Origin: Burkholderia sp. PAMC 26561
Lineage (GTDB): Bacteria; Pseudomonadota; Gammaproteobacteria; Burkholderiales; Burkholderiaceae
DNA length: 64,000 nt
NCBI RefSeq assembly: GCF_001557535.2
Contig: NZ_CP014306.1
Span: 2,728,001 to 2,792,000, forward strand
Direction: 5' to 3'
In this document: positions 26,717 to 36,836 of the stretch, piece after piece
Position numbering within the stretch: position 1 is the first letter of the stretch
How the letters are laid out: every line of letters begins with the position of its first letter
The notes under the pieces: model-generated
What the model saw: only the letters and a program-made list of their open reading frames with translations
Told to the model about the DNA's origin: nothing
Databases searched by the model: none
Made by a program: the position numbers and the translations under genes

Positions 26717-28390
26717 TCAAGGCTGCGGCTTTTCCACAATGACCCTTCGATCATCACGCGCAATCACTTTCATCGGCACGTTTTTCGCAAGCATTTCGTC
26801 ATACCTGCCCGGGGGCATCAGCGCGAGAGCGTATCGATCGGCGTCCCAGCGTTCAATCCACGCATCGATGGTCGGCAACCATTTCTGCGGCTCCGTCGTC
26901 ACGCCGAACTGCAGTTCGTCGGGCTCCTGGACCATGATCATGGTGTGGCCGAGGTAAAACGGCATGGTGTGGTCGAGCTTGGCAACCGAATAAAACGGCG
27001 TGTCTGCCGGGAGCTTTGCCATAGCTGCCTTGACCGCAGGCACCAGTTTCACGCCGGAACTCTCGCGGCCGAAGACATCGTGTCCTGTTCCCGCGATGGT
27101 ACCGATCAGCAACCACGCGGTGCCCAGCAACACAACGCCGCCAATCGAACTGCGCCGGTTGTACCAGATCGCTGCAAGCGTGACTACGAACGCAACAGCG
27201 AGCGCTGCATACACCCAAAGCTGGAACTCACGATACAGAGAGTTCGGCGTATGCCCACCGCCCATGCGACCCAGGAAGATTGCGCCGAATGCCGCCGCGA
27301 CCAGAAAGACGGCATAGCCAATCAAATGCCGGCTCCATTGCACCCTCGTCAGAAGCGGCAAATAGATTGCGATAAGCAACGCGATCGACGGCGCAATCGG
27401 CAGCGTATAGGACAGGAGTTTCGAGTGTGATGCGCTGAAAAACAGGAAGATGAAGGCCGTCCAGAGCAGCAGCAAGGTGACCGGCGCAAAGCCGTTTGGC
27501 TGTCGTGGCACTTTCACCGCGTGGCGGGCGCTCTGGAAAATCACGGAGAGCCAGGGCAGGAATCCGATGATCAAAACGGGCACAAAGTAATAGAACGCGC
27601 CCGGCCGGTTCTGTTCGGGCGTCAGATAACGCTGAAACTGCTGCACGATGAAAAAGAAGTTCAGGAACTCCGGATTTTTCATCTGCACCAGCACGAACCA
27701 GGGCACGGAGATGATCGCAAACAGGATCAGTCCGCTGCCAATGTAAAGGCGCCGCCACAGGGCCCAGTCACGCGCGATCAGCGTGTAGAGCACAAGGACC
27801 GCGCCCGGCAGAATAAGACCGACCAGCCCCTTTGAGAGCAATGCGAGCGCCATGCCGGCCCAGCAGAGCCACATCCAAAGCCGGACCTGGCTGGCGGGGA
27901 GGTTGGGGCGTTGCGCGAGCAACAAGCCGCACAGCGTGAGTTCCATCCAGAAGGACAAACCCATGTCGAGCGTGTCGAAATGGGCCATCAGATTCCAGTA
28001 GGGCGACGTCGCAAGGACGACTGCCGCGCAAAAGCCCGTCACGCCATTGAATACTCGCGCGCCGGTATAGCCAATCAGCAGCACGCCGGCAAACCCCGTC
28101 AGTGCGGTATAGAGCCGCGCCTGCCATTCGCCGATCCCGAACCACGCGAACGTCAGCGCGTTCGCCCAGGTTTGCAGCGGCGGTTTCTCGAAATATTTGT
28201 AGCCGTTGTATCGCGGCGTGATCCAGTCACCGGTCACGAACATTTCGCGGGCCATTTCCGCGTACCGGCCTTCGTCGCTGGGAACGAGATGGCGCAGGCC
28301 GAGGGGCGCAAACCAGACCACAGCGAGCGCTGCGACCAGCAATAAAAGCGAGAGGCGGGTGAGCGGTAGCCGGTAAGGCGTATCGTTCAT
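26717..28390 (-). CDS. arnT: Lipid A 4-amino-4-deoxy-L-arabinose transferase ArnT
   Basis: 557 residues from ATG 28390. GT-C family integral membrane glycosyltransferase with about 12-13 helices that moves Ara4N from undecaprenyl phosphate to lipid A phosphates on the periplasmic face, reducing polymyxin binding. The key periplasmic loop-1 acidic residues appear as VPSDEGRYAEMAREM and the YNGYKYFEKPPLQTWANA segment is typical. First gene of the arn cluster; a PmrA-like box lies 77 nt upstream of its start. Confidence 0.93.
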   Translation of the reverse strand: MNDTPYRLPLTRLSLLLLVAALAVVWFAPLGLRHLVPSDEGRYAEMAREMFVTGDWITPRYNGYKYFEKPPLQTWANALTFAWFGIGEWQARLYTALTGFAGVLLIGYTGARVFNGVTGFCAAVVLATSPYWNLMAHFDTLDMGLSFWMELTLCGLLLAQRPNLPASQVRLWMWLCWAGMALALLSKGLVGLILPGAVLVLYTLIARDWALWRRLYIGSGLILFAIISVPWFVLVQMKNPEFLNFFFIVQQFQRYLTPEQNRPGAFYYFVPVLIIGFLPWLSVIFQSARHAVKVPRQPNGFAPVTLLLLWTAFIFLFFSASHSKLLSYTLPIAPSIALLIAIYLPLLTRVQWSRHLIGYAVFLVAAAFGAIFLGRMGGGHTPNSLYREFQLWVYAALAVAFVVTLAAIWYNRRSSIGGVVLLGTAWLLIGTIAGTGHDVFGRESSGVKLVPAVKAAMAKLPADTPFYSVAKLDHTMPFYLGHTMIMVQEPDELQFGVTTEPQKWLPTIDAWIERWDADRYALALMPPGRYDEMLAKNVPMKVIARDDRRVIVEKPQP

Positions 28391-28727
28391 AGAAGTCGAC
28401 CTGTCCAGTGCCGCTTTTGCGGCGAAAAGCAAATTCAAAAAGGGGCTCGAGTGTTGCGCATCGAGACTTAAGGGCGGCTTAGGCGGGCTCCGGATGTCTT
28501 GTCGCACATGTTCGGTGAACACACGCAGGTTCCGCGTCTTCGACAATACGCACAAGCTGTCCGAATGGGCTGGTAGGTGAAGAAACGTGCAACGTTTCAA
28601 CTGCTGACCGAAGGGCGCGGGCCGGGCTTACGTGACAAAGCTGCCGGGCGGCAGTTTATCGTACTGGCGTGCCGATTCCGCGCTGAGGCGCCTTGATGAC
28701 GTTACGAACCGGTTCAGCGAGCGCGGA
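28391..28727. other. Intergenic region upstream of arnT
   Basis: 337 bases between the arnT start and the stop of the DUF498 gene, both minus strand. It holds the PmrA-like direct repeat at 28467-28483 and an inverted repeat GCTTTT / AAAAGC near 28413-28430 close to the arnT start. No gene seen. Confidence 0.6.
28467..28483 (-). promoter_or_regulatory. PmrA-like box upstream of arnT
   Basis: CTTAAG-GGCGG-CTTAGG on the plus strand, that is CCTAAG-N5-CTTAAG towards arnT. The PmrA consensus in enterobacteria is YTTAAK-N5-YTTAAK, so one half is perfect and the other differs at one base, with exact 5-bp spacing. It lies 77 nt before the arnT start codon. Use by a PmrA-type regulator in this organism is inference. 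Confidence 0.5.
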
Positions 28728-29102
28728 TCAGGCTTCGAGCAGCAGCGCGGCGGCGACCCGGCGGCCTTCCGACATCAGAATGTTGTAAGTGCGGCATGCG
28801 GCGCCGAAGTCCATCGTCTCGACGCCAATGCGCTGCTGCGTGAGCCTGGCAGTAAGCCGCGGATGCGGAAAACGCAGGCGCGCGCCGCTGCCGAACACGA
28901 TGACTTCGGGCGCCAGCTCGAGCAGCGCATCGAAATGTTCAGGCGTGAGCGTCTCGAACGACGTGACCGGCCACTGGATCACGGGACTTTCCGGCATCAC
29001 GATAATGCTGCCTTCATGACGCTGGAGATTGATCGCGACGTAATCGGCGCCGTAACTCGTGATGGTGTTGAGCGCGCCGCTGGCTTCCTGATGTAATTTC
29101 AA
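28728..29102 (-). CDS. DUF498/Mth938 domain protein
   Basis: 124 residues, matching the Mth938/Xcc1710-like (DUF498/DUF598) family, whose human relative NDUFAF3 is a complex I assembly factor. Recognised by the N-terminal GADYVAINLQRHEGSIIV, then LELAPEVIVFGSGARLRFP and the C-terminal MDFGAACRTYNILMSEGRRV with the NxLxxEGR signature. No signal peptide. It is upstream of arnT on the same strand but 337 nt away, so probably separately expressed. Bacterial function is not established. Confidence 0.87.
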   Translation of the reverse strand: MKLHQEASGALNTITSYGADYVAINLQRHEGSIIVMPESPVIQWPVTSFETLTPEHFDALLELAPEVIVFGSGARLRFPHPRLTARLTQQRIGVETMDFGAACRTYNILMSEGRRVAAALLLEA

Positions 29103-29646
29103 ATCGATAGTCCGACAGGCGGGTTGATGGCAAGGAGCGACTGTGCGAACGCCCGTGCCGGGAAGAATCTGCCGGCGAGTACGGCGCGCGCATTGCGAAA
29201 GTCACGCTTAATCCGCTAAATTATAACTTTTCAGCCGTTCGCGGGTTGCGAGTCCGGACGGCGCAGTGCTTCGCGTGCCGCCACAAGCTGCTTGCCGACA
29301 CGCAAAAAAGGGCTGTTTTCCTTGGCCTGATGGCCAAAAATCACACGTTTGAGCCCAAACCCGCCTTTATCCGGCGCATTTTCGCTAGACTGCCTGTTCT
29401 GCGCTGCCTTCCGAATCCCGAAATTTTCGCCGGTTCAGGAGCGCCATGACGTCCACCACGGTCGAACGTCCTTGTTGCATCTTGTGACCGGCCCGCGTGC
29501 ATCGACGCGATCCCGGTCCGGATTGGAACGCCTTGCAGCGCAGGCCGCAATGTCCTTTGTTCGTATCCTTTCGCCGACCTTGGCCGCCGACTGCACCCGA
29601 TAACCAACAGAGCCTGATTTCAAGTAACCGAGTGAGCCTTCCCGCC
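29103..29646. other. Intergenic region between the DUF498 gene and the aminotransferase
   Basis: 544 bases of divergent upstream region. ATTATA at 29220-29225 reads TATAAT on the minus strand and may be the -10 of the DUF498 gene, though no good -35 is seen. The right part should contain the promoter of the aminotransferase-hom-thrC genes; TAGACT near 29388 is a weak -10 candidate. No gene recognised. Confidence 0.5.
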
Positions 29647-30885
29647 GTGAAACCGATTCTCAAGTCCAATAAATTACAGAACGTCTGTTACGACATTCGC
29701 GGACCCGTGCTCGAACACGCGAAGCGTCTCGAGGACGAAGGTCACCGGATCATCAAGCTCAACATTGGCAATCTGGCCTCGTTTGGTTTCGACGCGCCCG
29801 ACGAAATCATCCAGGACATGATCCGGAATCTGCCTGCATCGTCGGGATATTCGGACTCGAAGGGCGTGTTCGCTGCGCGCAAGGCGATCATGCATTACAC
29901 GCAGGAAAAGGGTGTGCTGGGCGTGGAGCTGGACGACATCTACATCGGCAACGGCGCGTCCGAGCTGATCGTGATGGCCATGCAGGGTTTGCTCAACGAC
30001 GGCGACGAAGTGCTGCTGCCCGCGCCGGACTACCCGCTGTGGACGGCCGCGGTCAGCCTGTCATCCGGCACGCCTGTGCATTATCTCTGCGACGAAGCCG
30101 CTGACTGGATGCCCGATCTCGACGACCTGCGCTCGAAGATCACGCCGAACACGAAGGCACTGGTCATCATCAACCCGAACAATCCGACCGGCGCGCTGTA
30201 TTCCGACGCGCTGCTGACCGAAATGATCGAGATCGCCCGCAAGCACGGCCTGATCATTTTCGCCGACGAGGTCTACGACAAGATCGTCTACGACGGCCGC
30301 AAGCATACGGCGGTCGCGGCTTTGTCCGAGGACGTGCTGACGGTCACGTTCAACAGCCTTTCGAAGAGCTATAGGGCGTGCGGGTATCGTGCGGGCTGGA
30401 TGTTCATTTCCGGGTTGACGGGCGAGAATCGCCGGATTGCGAACGACTATATGGAAGGGCTAGGCATCCTTGCGTCCATGCGCTTGTGCGCGAACGTGCC
30501 GGGACAGTACGCCATCCAGACGGCGCTCGGCGGCTACCAGAGCATCAACGACCTGATCCTGCCAGGCGGGCGCCTCTTCAAGCAGCGCGAGCTTGCGTAC
30601 GACATGCTGACCGCCATTCCCGGCGTGAGTTGCGTGAAGCCGCAAGCGGCGCTGTACATGTTCCCGAAGCTCGACCCGAAGATGTATCCGATCGTCGACG
30701 ACCAGCAGTTCATCACGGACCTGTTGCTTGAAGAACGCACGTTGCTCGTGCAGGGCACGGGTTTCAACTGGCCGGCGCCCGATCATTTCCGCGTGGTGTT
30801 CCTGCCGAACGTGGACGATCTGGCTGACTCGATCAACCGTATCGCGCGCTTTCTCGATGGTTATCGAAAGCGTCACTCTGTTTAA
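29647..30885 (+). CDS. alaT: Alanine-type aminotransferase (AlaT-like, class I PLP enzyme)
   Basis: 412 residues from GTG 29647 (KPILKSNKLQNVCYDIRGPV follows), the usual family start and length; GTG 29632 is an alternative. Fold type I aminotransferase with INPNNPTGA near residue 177, the PLP Lys in SLSKSYRACGYRAGW near 240 and the terminal FRVVFLPN motif with substrate-binding Arg. AlaT transfers the amino group of glutamate to pyruvate. It is placed 27 nt before hom, so the genes probably share a transcript. Specificity (alanine versus other keto acids) is inferred from family. Confidence 0.88.
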   Translation: MKPILKSNKLQNVCYDIRGPVLEHAKRLEDEGHRIIKLNIGNLASFGFDAPDEIIQDMIRNLPASSGYSDSKGVFAARKAIMHYTQEKGVLGVELDDIYIGNGASELIVMAMQGLLNDGDEVLLPAPDYPLWTAAVSLSSGTPVHYLCDEAADWMPDLDDLRSKITPNTKALVIINPNNPTGALYSDALLTEMIEIARKHGLIIFADEVYDKIVYDGRKHTAVAALSEDVLTVTFNSLSKSYRACGYRAGWMFISGLTGENRRIANDYMEGLGILASMRLCANVPGQYAIQTALGGYQSINDLILPGGRLFKQRELAYDMLTAIPGVSCVKPQAALYMFPKLDPKMYPIVDDQQFITDLLLEERTLLVQGTGFNWPAPDHFRVVFLPNVDDLADSINRIARFLDGYRKRHSV

Positions 30886-30912
30886 CACCTCTCTTAAAAG
30901 ACTTACGCTGCA

Positions 30913-32229
30913 ATGGAACCGATCAAAGTTGGCCTGCTGGGCTTCGGCACCGTCGGCAGCGGCACCTTCACGGTGCTGCGCCGCAATCAGGAAGAAATCA
31001 AACGGCGCGCCGGACGTGGTATCGAAATTTCGCGCATCGCCGTGCGAACGCCGTCCAAGGTGAAGGGCGCCGAAGGCATCGAGATCACGACCGACTTCAA
31101 TTCGGTCGTGGACGATCCGTCCATCGACATCGTGGCCGAGATGATCGGCGGCACGGGCGTGGCGCGTGACCTGGTGCTGCGTGCGATCGCCAACGGCAAG
31201 CACGTGGTGACGGCGAACAAGGCGCTGCTCGCCGTGCACGGCAACGAGATCTTCGAGGCGGCCAGCAAGAAAGGCGTGATGGTGGCGTTCGAGGCGGCGG
31301 TCGCGGGCGGCATTCCGATCATCAAGGCGCTGCGCGAAGGGCTGACGGCCAACCGGATCGAATACATCGCGGGCATCATCAACGGTACGACGAACTACAT
31401 CCTGTCCGAGATGCGCGATCGCGGGCTCGACTTCGCGACCGCGCTGAAAGCGGCACAGGAACTGGGGTATGCGGAAGCCGATCCTACCTTCGACATTGAA
31501 GGCGTGGACGCCGCGCACAAGGTCACGATCATGAGCGCGATCGCGTTCGGCGTACCCGTGCAATTCGACCGCGCTTATGTGGAAGGCATCAGCAAACTGG
31601 ATGCAATCGATATCCGCTACGCTGAAGACCTGGGTTACCGGATCAAGCTCCTGGGGATCGCGCGCCGCACGGAGAAAGGCATCGAATTGCGCACGCACCC
31701 GACGCTGATCCCGGAAAAGCGTTTGCTCGCGAACGTGGAAGGGGCAATGAACGCGGTCGTGGTTCACGGCGATGCCGTGGGCACCACGCTCTACTACGGC
31801 AAGGGCGCGGGCGCGGAGCCCACCGCGTCGGCGGTGGTCGCGGATCTCGTGGATGTGACGCGCCTGCATACGGCCGACCCGGAGCATCGCGTGCCGCACC
31901 TGGCATTCCAGCACGACAGCCTGGCGAATACACCGATTCTGCCTATCGAGGAAGTGACGAGCAGCTACTACCTGCGTTTGCGGGTGGCTGACGTGACCGG
32001 TGTGCTCGCCAACATCACGCGCATTCTCGCGGACAAGGTCATCTCGATCGATGCCTTGCTGCAGAAGGAATCCGAGCACGTCAACGGCGAGGACAAGGGC
32101 GAGACCGACATCATCCTGCTCACGCACGAAACGGTTGAAAAGGAAATCAACGCAGCGATCACGCAGATCGAAGCGCTCTCCACGGTGGTTTCGAAGGTGA
32201 CGAAACTGCGCATGGAAGGAATGAAATAA
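30913..32229 (+). CDS. hom: Homoserine dehydrogenase
   Basis: Reduces aspartate semialdehyde to homoserine in threonine/methionine synthesis. 438 residues: NAD(P)-binding GLLGFGTVGSGT at residues 6-17, TANKALLAVHG near 97, and the catalytic region GTTNYILSEM and AQELGYAEADPTFDIEGVDA near 158-205. A C-terminal ACT domain (about 355-435, YLRLRVADVTGVLANITRIL) implies feedback control by threonine. Between the aminotransferase and thrC; 9 nt separate it from thrC. Confidence 0.97.
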   Translation: MEPIKVGLLGFGTVGSGTFTVLRRNQEEIKRRAGRGIEISRIAVRTPSKVKGAEGIEITTDFNSVVDDPSIDIVAEMIGGTGVARDLVLRAIANGKHVVTANKALLAVHGNEIFEAASKKGVMVAFEAAVAGGIPIIKALREGLTANRIEYIAGIINGTTNYILSEMRDRGLDFATALKAAQELGYAEADPTFDIEGVDAAHKVTIMSAIAFGVPVQFDRAYVEGISKLDAIDIRYAEDLGYRIKLLGIARRTEKGIELRTHPTLIPEKRLLANVEGAMNAVVVHGDAVGTTLYYGKGAGAEPTASAVVADLVDVTRLHTADPEHRVPHLAFQHDSLANTPILPIEEVTSSYYLRLRVADVTGVLANITRILADKVISIDALLQKESEHVNGEDKGETDIILLTHETVEKEINAAITQIEALSTVVSKVTKLRMEGMK

Positions 32230-32238
32230 GGCCCTGAA

Positions 32239-33684
32239 ATGAACTACATCTCGACCCGCGGCGCAGGCATTGGCGAGCGCCATACTTTCTCCGACATCCT
32301 TCTCGGCGGTCTCGCCAAGGATGGCGGCCTGTATCTGCCCGCTGAGTACCCGCGCGTCACGGCGCAGGAACTCGACGCGTGGCGCTCGCTGCCTTATGCA
32401 GATCTCGCCTACGAAATCCTGCGCAAGTTCAGCGACGATATCCCTGACGAAGACCTTCGTTCGCTCACACGGCGCACCTATACCGCAAAGACGTACAGCA
32501 ACGTTCGCGATCACGAAAGCGCATCGCAGATCACGCCGATCAAGACGCTGGGCGTGGAGAACGGCACGACCGTGTCGCTGCTGGAATTGTCGAACGGACC
32601 GACGCTCGCGTTCAAGGACATGGCCATGCAGTTGCTCGGCAACCTGTTCGAGTACACGCTCGCGAAGCACGGTGAGACGCTCAACATCCTGGGCGCCACT
32701 TCAGGCGACACAGGCAGCGCCGCCGAGTACGCCATGCGCGGCAAGCAGGGCTTGCGCGTGTTCATGCTCTCGCCGCATCAGAAGATGAGCGCGTTCCAGA
32801 CGGCGCAGATGTTTTCGCTGCAGGACCCGAACATTTTCAATCTGGCGGTCGTCGGCAATTTCGATGGTTGCCAGGACATCGTCAAGGCTGTATCGAACGA
32901 TCACGCGTTCAAGGCTGCCAACAAGATCGGTACGGTCAATTCGATCAACTGGGCCCGCGTGGTTGCGCAGGTGGTCTATTACTTCAAGGGCTACTTCGCC
33001 GCGACGAAATCGAACGCCGAGCGGGTGTCGTTCACGGTGCCGTCGGGTAATTTCGGCAACGTCTGCGCGGGACATATTGCGCGGATGATGGGCTTGCCGA
33101 TCGAACAGCTCGTTGTCGCCACGAATGAAAACGACGTGCTGGACGAGTTTTTCCGCACCGGGGTTTATCGCGTGCGCACGGCCGCCGAGACGTATCACAC
33201 GACGAGCCCGAGCATGGATATCTCGAAGGCGTCTAATTTCGAGCGTTTTGTGTTCGATCTGCTCGGCCGCGATCCGGCCCGAGTACTGCAGCTTTTCCGT
33301 GACGTTGAGGAAAAGGGCGGTTTTGACCTCGCGGCAAGCGGCGATTTCGGGCGCGTGAAGGAATTCGGTTTCGTGTCGGGGCGCAGCAGCCATGCGGACC
33401 GGGTGGAAACCATCCGCGACGCATTCAGCCGGTACGACACCATGATCGACACGCACACGGCAGACGGCTTGAAAGTGGCTCGCGAACATTTGAAGCCGGG
33501 TGTCCCCATGATCGTGCTGGAGACAGCGCAGCCCATCAAGTTCGGCGAAACCATCCGCGAAGCCCTGCAGCGCGAACCGGAACGTCCGGCAGCTTTTATT
33601 GGCATGGAAGAATTGCCACAGAAGTTCGATATCGTCAAAGCTGACGCAGGCGTGGTGAAGGCGTATATCGCTGAGCGCGTGTAG
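32239..33684 (+). CDS. thrC: Threonine synthase
   Basis: PLP enzyme that converts O-phosphohomoserine to threonine. 481 residues, the longer class of threonine synthase. Features: N-terminal YISTRGAGIGERHTFSDIL, PLP Lys in GPTLAFKDMAMQ near residue 127, and the phosphate cup ATSGDTGSAAEYAM. Last of the aminotransferase-hom-thrC run; in many Burkholderia molybdopterin genes follow here, but not in this genome. Confidence 0.97.
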   Translation: MNYISTRGAGIGERHTFSDILLGGLAKDGGLYLPAEYPRVTAQELDAWRSLPYADLAYEILRKFSDDIPDEDLRSLTRRTYTAKTYSNVRDHESASQITPIKTLGVENGTTVSLLELSNGPTLAFKDMAMQLLGNLFEYTLAKHGETLNILGATSGDTGSAAEYAMRGKQGLRVFMLSPHQKMSAFQTAQMFSLQDPNIFNLAVVGNFDGCQDIVKAVSNDHAFKAANKIGTVNSINWARVVAQVVYYFKGYFAATKSNAERVSFTVPSGNFGNVCAGHIARMMGLPIEQLVVATNENDVLDEFFRTGVYRVRTAAETYHTTSPSMDISKASNFERFVFDLLGRDPARVLQLFRDVEEKGGFDLAASGDFGRVKEFGFVSGRSSHADRVETIRDAFSRYDTMIDTHTADGLKVAREHLKPGVPMIVLETAQPIKFGETIREALQREPERPAAFIGMEELPQKFDIVKADAGVVKAYIAERV

Positions 33685-33812
33685 GCAGGACACAGGCGGC
33701 GAGCGGCCTTCAGCGCCGCTTTGCCGTCCCGTTCCGCTGCAACGCCGCAAATCGTCGCAAAAACTGCTAAAATTGCAGGTTTTTCGCCGTACACCATTCA
33801 AAAGGACGCGCT

Positions 33813-35405
33813 GTGCTGTCTACTGCCAACATCACCATGCAATTCGGGCCGAAGCCCCTCTTCGAGAACATTTCGGTCAAGTTCGGGGAAGGAAATCGCT
33901 ACGGCCTCATTGGGGCAAACGGCTGCGGCAAATCCACGTTCATGAAAATCCTGGGTGGCGACCTGGAACCGAGCTCCGGCAACGTGATGCTCGAACCGAA
34001 CGTTCGCCTGGGCAAGTTGCGCCAGGATCAGTTCGCGTATGAAGACATGCGCGTGATCGACGTCGTCATGATGGGCCACACGGAAATGTGGAATGCCATG
34101 TCCGAGCGCGACGCCATTTATGCGAATCCGGACGCCACCGACGACGACTACATGCACGCCGCCGAACTCGAAGCAAAGTTTGCGGAATACGACGGCTATA
34201 CCGCTGAAGCGCGTGCGGGCGAACTGCTGCTCGGTATCGGTATTGCAATCGAAGACCATGCCGGACCAATGAGCAACGTAGCGCCGGGCTGGAAGCTGCG
34301 CGTGCTGCTCGCGCAAGCGTTGTTCTCGAAGCCGGACGTGCTGCTGCTCGACGAACCGACCAACAACCTGGACATCACGTCCATCCGCTGGCTCGAGGAC
34401 GTGCTGAACCAGTACAACTCGACCATGGTGATCATTTCCCACGACCGGCACTTCCTGAACCAGGTCTGCACGCACATGGCGGACATGGATTACGGCACGC
34501 TCAAGGTTTATCCGGGTAACTACGACGACTACATGCTGGCGTCGGCTCAGGCGCGCGAGCGTCAAGCGAGCGCGAACCAGAAGGCGAAGGATCGTGTGGC
34601 CGATCTGCAGGACTTCGTACGCCGCTTTTCGGCGAACAAGTCGAAGGCGCGCCAGGCGACGAGCCGCGCAAAGCAGATCGAGAAGATCAAGATCGAGGAG
34701 TTCAAGCCTTCGTCGCGTCAGAACCCGTTCATTCGCTTCGAGTTCGAGAAGAAGCTGCACAACATCGCGGTCGTGGCCGATGGCATCACGAAGAAATACG
34801 ACCGGACCATCTTCAATCATCTCAATTTGAGCGTGCAGCCGGGTGAGCGGATCGCGATCATCGGCGAGAACGGTGCGGGCAAGACCACGCTGCTGCGCGC
34901 GTTGAAGGGCGCGATCGAACTGGATGGCGGTACGGTCAAGTGGGCGGAAAACGCGCTGATCGGCTACATGCCGCAGGACACGTACGAAGAGTTTCCGAAC
35001 GACGAGACGCTGACCGACTGGGTCGATCAGTATCGTCAGGACGGGGACGACGACCAGATGGTGCGCGGTACGCTCGGGCGTTTGCTTTTCAACGCCGACG
35101 ACATCAAGAAGTCCGTCAAGGTGCTGTCAGGCGGTGAAAAAGGCCGCATGATCTGGGGCAAGCTGATGCTCGGCCGCCCGAACGTCTTGCTGATGGACGA
35201 GCCGACCAATCACATGGACATGGAATCTATCGAATCCCTGCAGATTGCGCTCGAGAAATACGAAGGCACATTGATCTTCGTGTCGCATGACCGCGAGTTC
35301 GTGAACGGCTTGGCGAATCGTGTAATCGAAGTCAAGAACGACGGCACGATTCGTGACTTCGGCGGCACGTATGAAGAGCTGCTGGCAAGTCAGGGTATTC
35401 AGTAA
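33813..35405 (+). CDS. ABC-F family ATPase, YbiT-type
   Basis: 530 residues, the same length as E. coli YbiT. Two ABC ATPase domains and no membrane segment: Walker [10 protein letters not shown] (N-terminal) and GENGAGKTT (C-terminal), Walker [12 protein letters not shown] and [11 protein letters not shown], and the inter-domain P-site tRNA-interaction linker around residues 240-310 ([12 protein letters not shown] to the [20 protein letters not shown] stretch). ABC-F proteins act on the ribosome E site in translation. GTG start at 33813; TAAAAT at 33769-33774 is a candidate -10. A strong terminator follows. Confidence 0.92.
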   Translation: MLSTANITMQFGPKPLFENISVKFGEGNRYGLIGANGCGKSTFMKILGGDLEPSSGNVMLEPNVRLGKLRQDQFAYEDMRVIDVVMMGHTEMWNAMSERDAIYANPDATDDDYMHAAELEAKFAEYDGYTAEARAGELLLGIGIAIEDHAGPMSNVAPGWKLRVLLAQALFSKPDVLLLDEPTNNLDITSIRWLEDVLNQYNSTMVIISHDRHFLNQVCTHMADMDYGTLKVYPGNYDDYMLASAQARERQASANQKAKDRVADLQDFVRRFSANKSKARQATSRAKQIEKIKIEEFKPSSRQNPFIRFEFEKKLHNIAVVADGITKKYDRTIFNHLNLSVQPGERIAIIGENGAGKTTLLRALKGAIELDGGTVKWAENALIGYMPQDTYEEFPNDETLTDWVDQYRQDGDDDQMVRGTLGRLLFNADDIKKSVKVLSGGEKGRMIWGKLMLGRPNVLLMDEPTNHMDMESIESLQIALEKYEGTLIFVSHDREFVNGLANRVIEVKNDGTIRDFGGTYEELLASQGIQ

Positions 35406-35430
35406 CACGACAGTCGAATAGCCGAATCCG

Positions 35431-35465
35431 AAAGGGTCCGCTTCGAAAGAAGCGGACCCTTTGCG
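35431..35465 (+). terminator. Rho-independent terminator after the ABC-F gene
   Basis: 14-bp perfect stem AAAGGGTCCGCTTC / GAAGCGGACCCTTT with a GAAA tetraloop (35445-35448), starting 25 nt after the stop; the T run is short (TTT then GCG). Confidence 0.88.
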
Positions 35466-35646
35466 TTTTCAAGGCCGCGTTAGTGCCAGACAAGAGCTGC
35501 AACACAATCAACCGCAACACAATCAACCGCAAACACGTTCGCGAAAACGAAACGCAGCACAGTCGAACTTGATTGATAAATCGCAACATGGGTCTGTCTA
35601 ACCTCCTGCAAGCTGAAAAAACTTTGACCCAGGAGTTGAACCCCAC

Positions 35647-36807
35647 ATGACGCCTCTTTCCCACCTGACCATCCGCGGCCGCACCTTGCTTCCTGTTGTG
35701 CAGGGAGGCATGGGCGTTGGCGTTTCCGCGCACCGGCTGGCCGGCTCGGTGGCAAGGGAGGGCGCAATGGGTACGATCGCCAGCATCGACTTGCGCCACC
35801 ACCATCCTGATCTGATGGAAATGTGCCGCATTGAACCGTCACAGGAAACACTGGAGACCGCAAACCAGACCGCCTTGCGCCGGGAAATCATCGCAGCGAA
35901 GGAGATCAGCGAAGGTCGCGGCATGATTGCCGTGAACGTGATGCGCGCAGTCGCATCGTATGCGGCGGCAGTGCAGACGGCGTGCGATAGCGGCGCCGAC
36001 GCCATCGTGATGGGCGCGGGACTGCCGCTCGATCTGCCGGACATGACGCAAGGTGTCGACATCGCGCTGATTCCCATTCTTTCGGACAGCCGGGGCATCG
36101 CGCTGGTGCTCAAGAAGTGGATGAAGAAGAACCGCCTGCCTGATGCCATCGTGATCGAACATCCGGCGCATGCCGGCGGTCATCTTGGCGTGGCAAGCGT
36201 CGCGGATATCCCGAGCGAGCGTTTCGATTTTGCGCGCGTGATCGAAGAAACCATGCTGACGTTCGATGCACTCGGCCTCAGCCGAACGCAGATCCCATTG
36301 ATCGTGGCGGGGGGTATCGACAGTCATGCTGCGGTACGTCACTGGCTTGCGGCGGGCGCATCCGGTGTGCAGCTTGGAACGGCGTTCGCGGTTACCGAAG
36401 AAGGCGATGCGCATCCCGAATTCAAGCGCATTCTCGCCGATGCAAAACCTGAAGACATCGCCGAATTCGTGAGCGTGACGGGTTTGCCGGCGCGCGCCGT
36501 GAAGACGCCGTGGCTCGTGCGATACATGCGTCAGGAAACGAAGATTCGCGAGAAGATCGGCACGAAGCCGCAAGAATGTCAGTCGGGCCTGAACTGCCTG
36601 ACTGCGTGCGGATGGCGCGACGGCATCGAAAAGTTCGGGCACTTTTGCATCGATGCCCGGTTGTCCGCGGCACTACGCGGCGATCGTCAGACCGGATTGT
36701 TTTTCCGCGGGCGCGAGGCGCTTCCGTTTGGCTCGGCGATTCGCAGCGTGCGCGAATTGCTCGACCTTCTGGTTGCGGACATTCGTCCTGCGGCGGCGCC
36801 GGCCTGA
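35647..36807 (+). CDS. Nitronate monooxygenase (2-nitropropane dioxygenase family)
   Basis: 386 residues. FMN TIM-barrel of the NMO/NPD family, which oxidises alkyl nitronates. Visible motifs: VVQGGMGVGVSAHRLAG at the N-terminus, AIVMGAGLPLDLP, the conserved His in VIEHPAHAGGHLG, and VAGGIDSHAAV followed by GASGVQLGTAFAVTEE for phosphate binding. The C-terminal ~80 residues with several Cys (CQSGLNCLTACGW) are an extension seen in one branch of the family. AGGAG lies upstream of the ATG. True substrate unknown. Confidence 0.88.
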   Translation: MTPLSHLTIRGRTLLPVVQGGMGVGVSAHRLAGSVAREGAMGTIASIDLRHHHPDLMEMCRIEPSQETLETANQTALRREIIAAKEISEGRGMIAVNVMRAVASYAAAVQTACDSGADAIVMGAGLPLDLPDMTQGVDIALIPILSDSRGIALVLKKWMKKNRLPDAIVIEHPAHAGGHLGVASVADIPSERFDFARVIEETMLTFDALGLSRTQIPLIVAGGIDSHAAVRHWLAAGASGVQLGTAFAVTEEGDAHPEFKRILADAKPEDIAEFVSVTGLPARAVKTPWLVRYMRQETKIREKIGTKPQECQSGLNCLTACGWRDGIEKFGHFCIDARLSAALRGDRQTGLFFRGREALPFGSAIRSVRELLDLLVADIRPAAAPA

Positions 36808-36836
36808 ACGACGCCGGAACAACGCAATAGCGCGGC

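Noticed and set aside
29497..29646. 50-codon N-terminal extension of the aminotransferase
   Set aside because: Extension has no homology character; GTG at 29647 gives the normal 412-residue enzyme.
30460..32670. Long minus-strand open frame (736 codons) opposite the aminotransferase, hom and thrC
   Set aside because: Antisense of three clear metabolic genes; composition typical of a GC-rich shadow frame.
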